A stretch of 64,000 nt of DNA from Lysobacterales bacterium (GTDB taxonomy: Bacteria; Pseudomonadota; Gammaproteobacteria; Xanthomonadales; SZUA-5), in assembly GCA_022844165.1 (NCBI GenBank), contig JALHMH010000004.1:136197-200196 (forward strand). Direction: 5' to 3'. The first letter of the stretch is position 1. Every line of letters starts with the position of its first letter. A model generated the notes under the pieces. That model was given only the letters and a program-made list of their open reading frames with translations. It did no database searches and had not been told where the DNA came from. Positions 53,860-63,406 of this stretch are shown piece by piece. A program made the position numbers and the translations under genes.

Positions 53860-55362
53860 TCACGGCGCTTCCGCGACCGGCCGCGCGCGCACCTTCGCGC
53901 CTTCCAAGACGAGGGCACTGGTTGGAATCAGCGCTTCTCCCACCGCCAGCCCACTCAGCACCTGCGTGTTCTCGTCGCCCAATAAGCCGATCTCCACAGC
54001 TTGCCGCACCGCGCGACGATCGCGCACCACCAGCACCCACGCGTTGCTCTTGTCGATATCGCGAATCGCACCGCTTGGAACCACGAGCGCATCGACAGCC
54101 CGCGCCGTATCGATATCCACGGAGACCGTCATGTCCTGGCGCAGATAGGGCGGCGGCTCGGGTACGCGAAGCTTGATCAACACCGCACCGCGGCTGGCAT
54201 CTACCGCTGGATTGATGAACGCCACTTCGGCGGCGAAGCGCTCGTTTGCGTAAGCATCGGCTGAGGCCAGCGCCTTTTGTCCCAGCGCCAGCTTGCGCAG
54301 GTTCTTCTCATCGAGCTGCACTTCGATTTCAGTTTGCCCGGCGCCTGCCAAGTCCATCAGCACCTGCCCGATCAGCACCACATCGCCGGGCTCCACCGCG
54401 CGGCTGATCAGAATGCCCGCGGCAGGCGCTACGATCAGCTGCTGCGCCAGTTTCAGCTGCGCGAAGCTCAGCGCCGCAGTTGCCTGCGCGACGGCGGCTT
54501 CAGCCAGCGCTGTCGCGCTGCCGTTGGGCTGGCGGGCCAATACCTGCAAGTTGGCCGAACCGCGTTGACTTTGTGCCACATCCAGGTCGCGTTGCGCGGC
54601 GTCGAGCGCCGCCTGCGCCACAAAGCCGCGCGCCTGCAACTCGCGATTGCGCGCCAGTTGCTTGCCTGCCTGGCGCACATTGGCATCGGTCTCGCGCAGA
54701 CTTTGCTCCGCAGCGTGCAATTCGACCTCGCGCAATGCGCTGAGCCGAGCGTTCGCCTGCGCCAGTGCCGCCAGAGCCTGCGCGACATTCGCACGCTCGT
54801 CGCTGTCGTCCAATGCCACCAGAACCTGCTCGCGCTGCACGCTGGCACCCTCTGCGACGGCGACTGAGCGCACCCGCCCGGCCGAGCGTGCGGCGATGGC
54901 AACACGCTGCGGCGTGATGATGCGCCCGCTTGCGACCACCGTCTGGCGCAAGTTGCCAACATGGACCGCATAAGTATCGACTGGCGTGCCGAAAACCACG
55001 TTGCGCAGCAGCCAGGCCAGCAGCAGCAATGCAAGCACGACGCCAATCGCCAGCACGCGCCAGAAACTGCGTTGGTTTTTCGCCGGCCCGCCTGGAGCAG
55101 GCTTGCTCTTCTCCGCGCCAGCGAGAGACCGGGCGCTGCCTTCGCCCTGCTCGACTTTAGCCGGATCCTGCCGATCGCCGCTGGCAGCGTCCAGCGCCAC
55201 GGCTTTCGTATCCGTGCCCGTTGCGGCTGCCGCCGCAGCCTGAGTGTCGATGCTCGAAATACTCGCCGCGGGCGCCGGCGCAGCGGTTGGCGAAATCGTT
55301 TGCAAGAGGCGTCTGCTGAAGGGTCTGCTCGAACGCCAGCGTGAACCATCGATCTGGAGCAT
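53860..55362 (-). CDS. Orphan HlyD/MacA-type periplasmic adaptor protein
   Basis: About 500 residues from ATG 55362 (MLQIDGSRW); the frame is open to 55473. A long Ala/Pro/Lys-rich N-terminal region precedes one membrane segment (about 106-125, LAIGVVLALLLLAWLLRNVV). Then comes a lipoyl half-motif (RVRSVAVAEGASVQREQVL), a coiled-coil hairpin (about 195-300), the second lipoyl half (IVAPAAGILISRAVEPGDVV) and beta-barrel domains. MacA-like adaptors work with MacB-type ABC permeases, but none is adjacent; the gene's 3' neighbour is the broken BON gene. The true start is uncertain. Confidence 0.75.
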   Translation of the reverse strand: MLQIDGSRWRSSRPFSRRLLQTISPTAAPAPAASISSIDTQAAAAAATGTDTKAVALDAASGDRQDPAKVEQGEGSARSLAGAEKSKPAPGGPAKNQRSFWRVLAIGVVLALLLLAWLLRNVVFGTPVDTYAVHVGNLRQTVVASGRIITPQRVAIAARSAGRVRSVAVAEGASVQREQVLVALDDSDERANVAQALAALAQANARLSALREVELHAAEQSLRETDANVRQAGKQLARNRELQARGFVAQAALDAAQRDLDVAQSQRGSANLQVLARQPNGSATALAEAAVAQATAALSFAQLKLAQQLIVAPAAGILISRAVEPGDVVLIGQVLMDLAGAGQTEIEVQLDEKNLRKLALGQKALASADAYANERFAAEVAFINPAVDASRGAVLIKLRVPEPPPYLRQDMTVSVDIDTARAVDALVVPSGAIRDIDKSNAWVLVVRDRRAVRQAVEIGLLGDENTQVLSGLAVGEALIPTSALVLEGAKVRARPVAEAP

Positions 55363-55797
55363 TCGGTACGTTACCGCACCGATTGGGTTAAGCGCGCCAA
55401 CGTACGGTGAGGGCTCCAATACCGGCGCAAGATTTGCCAGGCTCACACTTTCGAATCTGCGCCACCAGTACACCGACAGAGGCCCCCCGCCGCTGCGCGC
55501 GTGGCGGTGTCACGCAGTGCCGCAGGCACCACGTCGGTGTCTGCGGCGGATGGGTGGAGCGATTCAACCAAAGTTTGTGCTGAAGATTGCGGACACGGCA
55601 CTGGGCGCGGCGCGAAACTTGAATGCGCCAATGTCCGGCGTTTGCCCCGTGCGCAGACAGCAACGATGGTCATCGACTGGCGCTGCAGCCGTAGCTGCGT
55701 TCAACAAAGGGGAACCAGGCACCGGCATTGGATCGAAAGCGCCCATCGCGCCGTTCGATATCAGGTGGGCGGGTCCAGGCACAGACTGCCGTTGGGG

Positions 55798-55942
55798 CAT
55801 GCCCCGCCAGAGCGCCCAGCAACACTGCCGCTGGGAAACGATCGGCGATGATTTGCTCAAAGTCTATGAGGAACTGCTCGCCGAACCCCTGCAACAACTT
55901 TCCACAGCCCATGGCATTGGTGCAGCAGCGTTCGGTGGTTAG
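55798..55942 (+). pseudogene. 3' stub of a glycosyltransferase (GT4) gene
   Basis: The last 48 codons of a frame read RQSAQQHCRWETIGDDLL then KVYEELLAEP, the standard C-terminus of GT4 glycosyltransferases. Codons before it do not resemble the family. The rest of 55474-56100 shows no gene I can support. It is not homologous in an obvious way to the GT4 at 16014-17147. Confidence 0.4.
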
Positions 55943-56100
55943 AGGCTGTAACGAACCAATCCTGCCGCGCGAAACGGGATCTGCGCCATGCAGTGAGCAA
56001 TCGATGCGTAGGGTTGTTGGTCAACCTGCGCTCGGGCGTGAGGGAGTTCAGGGCTGTTTTGCGACTAGCGATAGGAACCTCTCTCTATGCGAGTCGCAAA

Positions 56101-58893
56101 ATGAACCGAATCACCTTGCGCTGCCTGCTATGCGCCGTCGCTGCGCTGCACGGAACGAACCAACTGGCGGCCGCGCCGGGCGATCTGGATTGCGGCTTCG
56201 GCACCGGTGGCGTGCTCACCGCGGACTTAGGCGGTACCGAAGCGGCGTACGATGCGGAGTTGACGAGCAACGGCGCGGTGCTGATCTTGAACTCGGATCT
56301 GCGGGTCACGAGAATCACCAGCGGCGGCGCGATCGATACCAGCTTCGGCACCGGCGGAAGCGTAACCCCGTCGATTCCCAACGCGGTTGGCGCCTTCGAT
56401 CTGGCAGTAGACAGCCAGGGCCGCATCGTGATCGCCGGTCGCCGGACCGATGGCGATGATGAGATTTTTGTTGCGCGCCTGACGCCGGCCGGCGTTTTGG
56501 ACGCCAGCTTTGGCGGTGGCGATGGCTGGATCGGTTTTGAATGGTCGGCAGACACCGCAACCACGGGCATCGAACGCGTTGGCGAAGTGTTGATCGCCAG
56601 CGGCGATCGTCCGGTCGTGGTCGGGTCTTACGATCCCAACGGCAATATTTTCAATCCCAGCAACGCCAATATCGCGGTCGCGCGTTTGACCGATGCAGGC
56701 GTGCTCGATCCTGGTTTTGGCAATGGCGGTATCGGCATCGCCAGCTCAGCGGGATTGGTCGACGACGACGCGCGCGGCGGTGCGATCGATGCCAATGGGC
56801 GCATTCTGACTATCGGGGCGTTCACACCTTCAAGCGGTCCGCGCAACACCATCGTCACCCGCTGGAATACCAACGGCGCACTCGACGGCACCTTTGCCAG
56901 CGGAGGCATCGCGATCATCGACGGCTCGGCGGCCGGTACCGACGATTTCGGCATCTCGATGACCATCGATGGCGCCAATCGGCCGGTGCTGCTGTCGCAA
57001 GGAACGGACGATCCGATACTGATGCGCCTGACCACCGCTGGATCGCTGGACCCGACCTTCGACACCGACGGCATCGTGCAACGCAGCTTCCTGGGCGGCC
57101 AGGATGTGGTCGAGCGTGTGCTGGTGCAGAGCGATGGTCGCATCCTGGTGACCGGGTGGCCGGTGGTCGGCTTCACGTTCCGCTTCGCCAGCATGCGTTT
57201 CCTGGACAACGGGCAACTGGACACCACCTGGGGCGGAACCGGCGTGGTGACGACGATTGTGGGCGGCAATATGCGCGCTTATTCCGCGCTGCTGACCGCC
57301 AATAACCGGCTGCTCATGGCCGGCGGTTTGAACAACGACACGCAGATTGTGCTGACGCGCTACCTGACGGATGGCACCACCTTGCTGACGCCGACAATGA
57401 GCTTCAGCGGTCAGTCGCCGAACCCGTCGTTGCGCACCGATCCCGCCACCTTCTCGCTGCTGGTGACGGCATCGGGCGTGACGCCGGCGGGTTCCGTTCA
57501 AATCAGCGATGGCGTCGATAGCTGCACGGCGGTGCTGTCGAGCGTTACCCCCGGCAGCGCCACCGGCAGCTGTGCGATTGCCTTTACCACCGCCGGCACG
57601 CGCAACGTGACCGCCAGCTACGATGGCGGCGGTGTGGTCTGTCGCGCCAGCGTGGCCACGCAGCAATTCGTCCGATTTCGGGTGACGCCCACCGCCGGCG
57701 CCGGCGGTTCGATCAACCCGAGCACCGTGCAGGGCGTGGCGCCCGGCGGCACAACGTCGTTTACGCTGACTCCAAACGCATCGCATGTGATTCGCGATGT
57801 CATCGGCTGCGGTGGCGCTCGACAAGGATCGACCTACACCACCGGCCCGATTTCCGCAGACTGCACCGTCGCCGCTACGTTCAACGCCATCCCGCAGGCG
57901 CAGGCCGGTGTGCTGACGGTACTGGAGGACAGTGGCGCCAACTCAGGACAGCTCGCAGCGATCGACGATGGCGATCCCTTGACATTCAGCATCGTCACGC
58001 CGCCATCCCGCGGCGCTATCGGTCTCAATCCAACCACGGGCGCATACACCTATACACCGGGTCCGGATGCCAACGGCAACGACAGCTTCCAGTTCAGCGC
58101 CAGCGATGGCACCAGCGCCTCGACGGCCACCGTCTCCGTCACCATCACTGCGGTCAACGATGCGCCAACGGTGACCGGCGCCAGCAACATCGTGTTACCC
58201 GTGGGCAGCAGCGGCGCACAAAGCGTCGCCGGCTTTGCCGGCTTCGACGCCGGCCCTGCGGACGAAGACGCCACTCAAACGATCGCCGATTTTCTGATCG
58301 GCCCCATCAGCGATCCGTCCGGCGTGCTCGTTGCCGGTTCATTGGATGTCGCGAACGACGGCACGTTGAGCTACACGCTCACCGGCAACCCCGGTCAGGC
58401 GACGATATCGCTGCGCGTGCGCGACAGCGGCGGGACAAGCAATGGCGGTGTGGATGTGTCGGCCGCCGTCAACTTCACCATCGAGCGTGCTGGCGCCGCC
58501 GGCAGCGATGTCAGCGTGACGCTGGTGGATTCTCCTGATCCGGTCTCAATCGGTGCACAGTTGACATACGTGGCTACGCTGTCGAGCAACGGCCCCGGCG
58601 ACGCCGACAATGCCCAGATCCGTTTTCCGATACCGACGCCGACGACACTGGTGTCAGCCAGCGCCAGCGCAGGCGGAAGTTGTTCTGGAAGCCCGGTGGT
58701 CTGCACGTGGCCCGGCAGCACGGCGCCAGGCGAGGCGCGCATCGCCACGATCATTGTGGCCGTGCCATTGAATGCCAGCGGTTCGATCAGCGCCACAGCG
58801 ACCGTCAACGCCAGTAACGATGGCAACGCGTCCAACAACAGCGCCAGCGCCAGTACCGTCGTCTCGCGCCGGCGCATTGTGCCTGGCCCATAG
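56101..58893 (+). CDS. Secreted delta-60-repeat protein with Ig-like and DUF11 domains
   Basis: 930 residues from ATG 56101 (MNRITLRCLLCAVAALHG, signal peptide). Residues about 25-430 carry delta-60 repeats (GDLDCGFGTGG, GAIDTSFGTGG, GVLDASFGGGDG, GVLDPGFGNGG, GSLDPTFDTDG), a propeller-like fold. They are followed by an Ig-like domain (about 440-560), a short beta domain with CGG and CTV cysteines, cadherin-like repeats (600-700; NGNDSFQFSASDGTS) and a DUF11 domain (about 800-920; TLVDSPDPVSIGAQLTYV). No C-terminal anchor is obvious. Probably cell-surface or extracellular. Confidence 0.85.
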   Translation: MNRITLRCLLCAVAALHGTNQLAAAPGDLDCGFGTGGVLTADLGGTEAAYDAELTSNGAVLILNSDLRVTRITSGGAIDTSFGTGGSVTPSIPNAVGAFDLAVDSQGRIVIAGRRTDGDDEIFVARLTPAGVLDASFGGGDGWIGFEWSADTATTGIERVGEVLIASGDRPVVVGSYDPNGNIFNPSNANIAVARLTDAGVLDPGFGNGGIGIASSAGLVDDDARGGAIDANGRILTIGAFTPSSGPRNTIVTRWNTNGALDGTFASGGIAIIDGSAAGTDDFGISMTIDGANRPVLLSQGTDDPILMRLTTAGSLDPTFDTDGIVQRSFLGGQDVVERVLVQSDGRILVTGWPVVGFTFRFASMRFLDNGQLDTTWGGTGVVTTIVGGNMRAYSALLTANNRLLMAGGLNNDTQIVLTRYLTDGTTLLTPTMSFSGQSPNPSLRTDPATFSLLVTASGVTPAGSVQISDGVDSCTAVLSSVTPGSATGSCAIAFTTAGTRNVTASYDGGGVVCRASVATQQFVRFRVTPTAGAGGSINPSTVQGVAPGGTTSFTLTPNASHVIRDVIGCGGARQGSTYTTGPISADCTVAATFNAIPQAQAGVLTVLEDSGANSGQLAAIDDGDPLTFSIVTPPSRGAIGLNPTTGAYTYTPGPDANGNDSFQFSASDGTSASTATVSVTITAVNDAPTVTGASNIVLPVGSSGAQSVAGFAGFDAGPADEDATQTIADFLIGPISDPSGVLVAGSLDVANDGTLSYTLTGNPGQATISLRVRDSGGTSNGGVDVSAAVNFTIERAGAAGSDVSVTLVDSPDPVSIGAQLTYVATLSSNGPGDADNAQIRFPIPTPTTLVSASASAGGSCSGSPVVCTWPGSTAPGEARIATIIVAVPLNASGSISATATVNASNDGNASNNSASASTVVSRRRIVPGP

Positions 58894-58940
58894 CGCGCTA
58901 CGCTCCTGCGCCGGCGTTCCAGCCGGCGCAGGACGAGTCA

Positions 58941-61715
58941 TCACTCGTTCGGGTTCGACCATCGCTGACGGTCAGGCGAGTTCGGCGCCAGTGCAGCATC
59001 GAGTAGTGGTATCGCGCGCGCCCGCAACTTCGAGGCGACGTCGGGTTGGCTGTGCTGCAGCGACTCGGCGAGATTGAGTTCGGCAAGCGCTACTTTGGGG
59101 TGATCCGCTGGCAACGCTTCTCGTAACGCCATCAGTGCCGACTCATTGGCCTTGATGTGAGCCGCGTCATCGCCTACGGCCACCGCCAGCGCGGCGAGGG
59201 CCCGTTCGATATTGGCCCGCGCGGCGGCCGGCAAGTCCGCACCATTGAAGCCATTGGTCAGCGTTGCGGCTGCGCGCCGTGCCGCTTCGATATCGCCGCG
59301 CGCCAGGTCGAGTTCGATCGCGAGGGCGTGAGACGACAGCCGATCCGGTGCGCTGCCGATCAGGTGCACATCGCGCGTTCGCCGAGCGGCAAGAATCAGA
59401 GGCGCGGCCTCCTCGGTCTTGCCCGCACGCAATAAAACTCGCCCCAGATTGTGCTGTGCGCGTGCCACATAGAGCGAATCCGGCGCCATCGAGCGCAAAC
59501 GCGCCGCCAGCGATTCCCGATAACCGCGCTCCGCAGCGGGCAAATCGCCACGATCCTCATCCAACGTCGCCAGATTGTTGATCGCCTGCGCGGCGGGCGC
59601 GGGGGCGATCGACTGTCCGTGCATCGCTGCGGCGATCGCATATCGATAGGCTTCTGCGGCCGACGCGTAGCGCCCCAGATCCTGCCGCACCGAACCGATC
59701 AGACTCCACGCCATCGCATACATCTGCGAGCGAACGCCCATGCGATGCTCGATGTCGCGCACCAAACGGCTGAGTTCTGCCTCTGCTTGTTCGAACTCAT
59801 CGAGTCCGCTCAGCACGATCGCCGCGGCCAGTCGTGAGTTCAGGGTCGAGGGATGATCGGCGCCAAGCAGCTGGGTTTTGGCCTCGATCGCGCGGCGATA
59901 CCACCCGAGCGCACCCCGTTCGTCGCCCATCGAGTCGGCAACCCATCCGCGATTGTGCAGTACCGATGCCAGTCCCTCGCGGCCCGATTCTCCCAGGCTT
60001 TCGAAAAGCCGCTGCGCGCGTTCGTAATCGCGCAAGGCAGCCGCGCCGTTGTCCAGGCGCTGCATCGTCGTGCCGTGCGTCATCAGGGTGTGCGCCAGGG
60101 TCGCCGGATCCTGCGCCTCGCGAGCCTCCGCCAGCCGCAGTGCGCTCTGGATGTACGGCAAGGCGCTCTTGCCATCCAGCAGCGCGTTGTAAGCCTGAGC
60201 AATCGCCACTTCGGTGAGGATCAATTCGCGCGCCGCCACCGGGTCCTGCTGAAACGTGCTGCGCGCCGCATCGAGCAACTCAATCGCCTCCCGCGGGCGC
60301 TCGCTGTTGCGATAGATCTCGCCCATCGTCCGCTGCAGCGCGGCCCGCGCGCCGGGGCTGCTGACCACCGCCGTCGACAATCGCTCGCGACCGCGATCGA
60401 GTAACTCACGCGCGCTGAGCGCCTCGTCGCCGCCGCGGGTGGGATCGAGTTCGCCGAACATATTGGCGACAAAATCCAGCACTTCCCTGGCGGTCGCCGC
60501 CTCTGTCTCGGCACGCGTTGAGGCCGCCTGCGCGCGATCGCGCTCGATCGCCAGTTGCGTTGCGAATGCGATGCCGCCAGCCAGCAACAGCGCGCCCACG
60601 GCGAGCGCGGCGCGATGTTGGACCAGGAACTTCGACAGCACATACCAGCGCTCGCCCGAACGAGCGGAGACCGGTCGCGCGGCGAGCCAGGCTTCGATGT
60701 CCTGCAGCAGCAGGGCTGCGGACGCGTAGCGATGCTCGGGTTCGAGGCGCGTCGCGACACGCACGATCGCGTCGAGGTCGCCGCGCACCTGCGCCGCAAA
60801 CTGCCGAGCGATCGGATCGCTGCTGCGGCTGGCAGCCACCGAGGGCAGCGAGATCGGTGTTGCCGCCGCATGCACCGGATCGCTGCGGTCGCTCAGGTCG
60901 CCGCCCAGCAGCCCATACAGCAGCGCGCCCAGGCCGAACACATCGGTGGCGGTCGTGACCGCTTCGCCACGCAGCTGCTCGGGGCTTGCATAGGCCGGCG
61001 TAAACGTCTGTGTGTGCGTGGCGCTCGATGGTGCACCCTGCTCGACGAGTTTGGCGATGCCGAAATCGAGCAGTACCGGCGTGCCATCGCTGCGCACCAT
61101 CACATTGCCGGGCTTGAGATCGCGATGCACGACCAAGCGCTGGTGCGCATAGGCAACGGCCCGACAGACGGCGGCAAACAGCTCGACTCTGGCCCGCAGA
61201 CCCTGTGTGGCCTGCCACGCCGGGAGCAGTTGCCCATCCACATACTCCATGACCAGATAGGGCTCGCCATCGTCGGTGGTTCCGCCATCGAGCAGTCGCG
61301 CGATGTGGGGATGATCGAGCGAGGCCAGAATGCCGCGCTCCTGGCGCAGTCGCGCACGCGCCGATTCGGACGAGAGTCCGCGAATCACCTTGATCGCCGC
61401 GCGCTGACAATACTCGCCGTCATCGCGCTCGGCGCCAAACACCATGCCCATGCCGCCTTCGCCCAGCACCCGGTCAATGCGCCACGGTCCCAGGCGTTGT
61501 CCAGACTCGAACCTTGTCAAAGCAAAAACGGCGGCAGTCTGTATTCGCTCACGCAGCGAGTCGACGCCAGCCGCCCGATCATGCGCCGCGAGCAGACTCT
61601 GAACTTCGCTGTATTCGGGCTGCGACAGTTCGCCCAGAATGGCGTCGCGCTGCGGATCGTTCTGTGCCAACGCTGCGCAGCGATCGAAGGCCGTGCGAAT
61701 CCGCGAAAAGTCCAT
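58941..61715 (-). CDS. Membrane Ser/Thr protein kinase with long TPR region
   Basis: 924 residues from ATG 61715 (MDFSRIRTAF); 61724 is a TTG. A helical N-terminus of about 80 residues, then kinase domain: VLGEGGMGMVFGAE, AAIKVI lysine, HRDLKPGNVMV, DFGIAKL, YASPEQ. One membrane segment (AALAVGALLLAGGIAFAT, about 375-395) precedes 500 residues of TPR-like repeats. Same architecture as 18414-20261 with a longer sensor. It starts 5 bases after the ECF sigma stop and is convergent with the delta-60 gene. Confidence 0.9.
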   Translation of the reverse strand: MDFSRIRTAFDRCAALAQNDPQRDAILGELSQPEYSEVQSLLAAHDRAAGVDSLRERIQTAAVFALTRFESGQRLGPWRIDRVLGEGGMGMVFGAERDDGEYCQRAAIKVIRGLSSESARARLRQERGILASLDHPHIARLLDGGTTDDGEPYLVMEYVDGQLLPAWQATQGLRARVELFAAVCRAVAYAHQRLVVHRDLKPGNVMVRSDGTPVLLDFGIAKLVEQGAPSSATHTQTFTPAYASPEQLRGEAVTTATDVFGLGALLYGLLGGDLSDRSDPVHAAATPISLPSVAASRSSDPIARQFAAQVRGDLDAIVRVATRLEPEHRYASAALLLQDIEAWLAARPVSARSGERWYVLSKFLVQHRAALAVGALLLAGGIAFATQLAIERDRAQAASTRAETEAATAREVLDFVANMFGELDPTRGGDEALSARELLDRGRERLSTAVVSSPGARAALQRTMGEIYRNSERPREAIELLDAARSTFQQDPVAARELILTEVAIAQAYNALLDGKSALPYIQSALRLAEAREAQDPATLAHTLMTHGTTMQRLDNGAAALRDYERAQRLFESLGESGREGLASVLHNRGWVADSMGDERGALGWYRRAIEAKTQLLGADHPSTLNSRLAAAIVLSGLDEFEQAEAELSRLVRDIEHRMGVRSQMYAMAWSLIGSVRQDLGRYASAAEAYRYAIAAAMHGQSIAPAPAAQAINNLATLDEDRGDLPAAERGYRESLAARLRSMAPDSLYVARAQHNLGRVLLRAGKTEEAAPLILAARRTRDVHLIGSAPDRLSSHALAIELDLARGDIEAARRAAATLTNGFNGADLPAAARANIERALAALAVAVGDDAAHIKANESALMALREALPADHPKVALAELNLAESLQHSQPDVASKLRARAIPLLDAALAPNSPDRQRWSNPNE

Positions 61716-61720
61716 GGCCG

Positions 61721-62278
61721 TCAACGCGAAAACTCGCGCTGCAGCCAGGCACGCCCGAAAGCGAGATCGCGCTCGACGGTCGCATCCGAAATACCCAACG
61801 CGGTACTGATTTCGCGCGCGCTGAGCCCACCGAAATACGTCAGTTCCACCACGCGCGCCGTGCGCTGATCGCGCCCGGACAGTGCCAGCAGCGCATCATG
61901 CAAGTCCAGGAGACCGCTATCCCCCACGGCAATCTCATCGGCGCCCCCCAGCGTGACCACAGCAGCGCCGCCACCACGCTTGCCCGCAGAACGTCGCCGC
62001 GCATCGTCCACCAGCACCGCGCGCATTTGCAGCGCAACCAACGCGAGAAAATGCCCACGCGAGGTCCAGTCGCTTTCGGAGCCGAGCAATCGAACCACCG
62101 CCTCATGCACCAGCCCGGTGACCTCCAGCGTGCGCGGACCACCAGCGTGCAGGCGCGCGGCGGCCATGCGCTTGAGCAGCCCATACACCTCACGATTCAA
62201 CACCGCTTCGGCATCTGCTTTTCCAGCACGCCAGGCAATCAGCGATTGTTCCAGGTCGAAGTTAGTGTCGTGTCTCAT
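61721..62278 (-). CDS. ECF RNA polymerase sigma factor (kinase-associated type)
   Basis: 185 residues from ATG 62278 (MRHDTNFDLEQ); the frame is open upstream but without similarity. Region 2 (NREVYGLLKRMAAARL, LVHEAVVRLL) and region 4 (VELTYFGGLSAREISTALGISDATVERDLAFGRAWL) resemble the sigma factor at 20264-20839. It pairs with the downstream kinase. No anti-sigma gene nearby. Confidence 0.88.
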   Translation of the reverse strand: MRHDTNFDLEQSLIAWRAGKADAEAVLNREVYGLLKRMAAARLHAGGPRTLEVTGLVHEAVVRLLGSESDWTSRGHFLALVALQMRAVLVDDARRRSAGKRGGGAAVVTLGGADEIAVGDSGLLDLHDALLALSGRDQRTARVVELTYFGGLSAREISTALGISDATVERDLAFGRAWLQREFSR

Positions 62279-62520
62279 GCGCAGATTGCATAGATTTCCG
62301 ATGACTCCCGCGGAGGGAGACGTCATAGCTGCGTCAGGACGGCGACTTACAACGCCGCATTCAGGGCCGAAGCATCCCGGCTGTCCCGGCAAGTCTGCGA
62401 GTCTACGCGAGGCCGTCGCGTTGCGGCCGGGTGCCGTATCCGGGCATCAGTTCACGAAAGAGCACGCGCGTCCCCTGTGCCCGCGTTCACCCTCGTCACT
62501 GCAGAATCTGAAGGAATCGG

Positions 62521-63324
62521 TTATGACCGGGCCTGATGCGGAAAAAGCTTGCGCTCGAGCCATGCTAAGCCGTGGTCGATTCCCCAGGCGATCAGGCCGA
62601 TCAGCGCCAGGATGAGAAAGATGTGCTCGGTCAGCCCTCGGCGCTGGCTGATGTTGAGCATCGCGCCCAGGCCGTGGGGCGCGTTGATCAACTCGGCGAG
62701 CATGATGTACCCGAACGCCAGCCCGAACAGGCCCCGAAGCCCGCGATACATTTCTGGTAACGCACCGGGCAGCAGCACCTTCAGTACAATCTGCCGATCG
62801 CTGGCGCCCAGCGTACGCGCCGTGTCCACATAACGATCGGGCACGGCCAGAATCGATGCGGCGGCGGTGGCGAAAACAAACGGCACGGCGGCGATAAAAA
62901 TGAACATGACTTTCTGCGTCTCGCCGATGCCGAACCAGAGAATCGTCAGCGGAATCAGCGCGGCGACCGGCACATTGCTCATCGGGATCACAATCGGCCG
63001 CAGAAAGGACTCAATGGCGCGGATCGAGCCTGCCAGCACACCCAGAGGAATGCCGATGAGCAGCGCCAGACTGAAACCGGCCAGCACCCGCAGCAAAGTG
63101 GCAAAGATGCTCTGACCGAGATTGCGTTCGAACAGCAGATTCGGGATGGCGTGAAGCACCTCACCCGGGCTTGGCAGGATCGCCGGCGAGATGAAGCGCT
63201 CTTCTGCTGCGCCCAACGTCATGATGAACCAGAAGAACAGCATCAACACCAGGCACGTGGCCGCAAGCAACTGACCAATGGCTGCTGCCGGTGGCTGGCG
63301 CAGTTCGAGTTTTGGCAGTTGCAT
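62521..63324 (-). CDS. ABC transporter permease, SsuC/TauC/NrtB type
   Basis: 267 residues from ATG 63324, with GGGGAG 8-9 bases upstream. About six membrane segments and the EAA loop (TARTLGASDRQIVLKVLLPGA). The family exports nothing but imports nitrate, taurine, alkanesulfonates, riboflavin or pyrimidine precursors. No ATPase or binding protein is visible on either side, so the substrate is open; the partners may lie outside the window or be missing. Confidence 0.85.
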   Translation of the reverse strand: MQLPKLELRQPPAAAIGQLLAATCLVLMLFFWFIMTLGAAEERFISPAILPSPGEVLHAIPNLLFERNLGQSIFATLLRVLAGFSLALLIGIPLGVLAGSIRAIESFLRPIVIPMSNVPVAALIPLTILWFGIGETQKVMFIFIAAVPFVFATAAASILAVPDRYVDTARTLGASDRQIVLKVLLPGALPEMYRGLRGLFGLAFGYIMLAELINAPHGLGAMLNISQRRGLTEHIFLILALIGLIAWGIDHGLAWLERKLFPHQARS

Positions 63325-63406
63325 CGGCGCGCTCCCCGCTTTGATGCTGGGCAAATTAGTTTGTCGCAATCAAAAGGTCAAATCGTGTCGACGAATCGTC
63401 CGTTGA

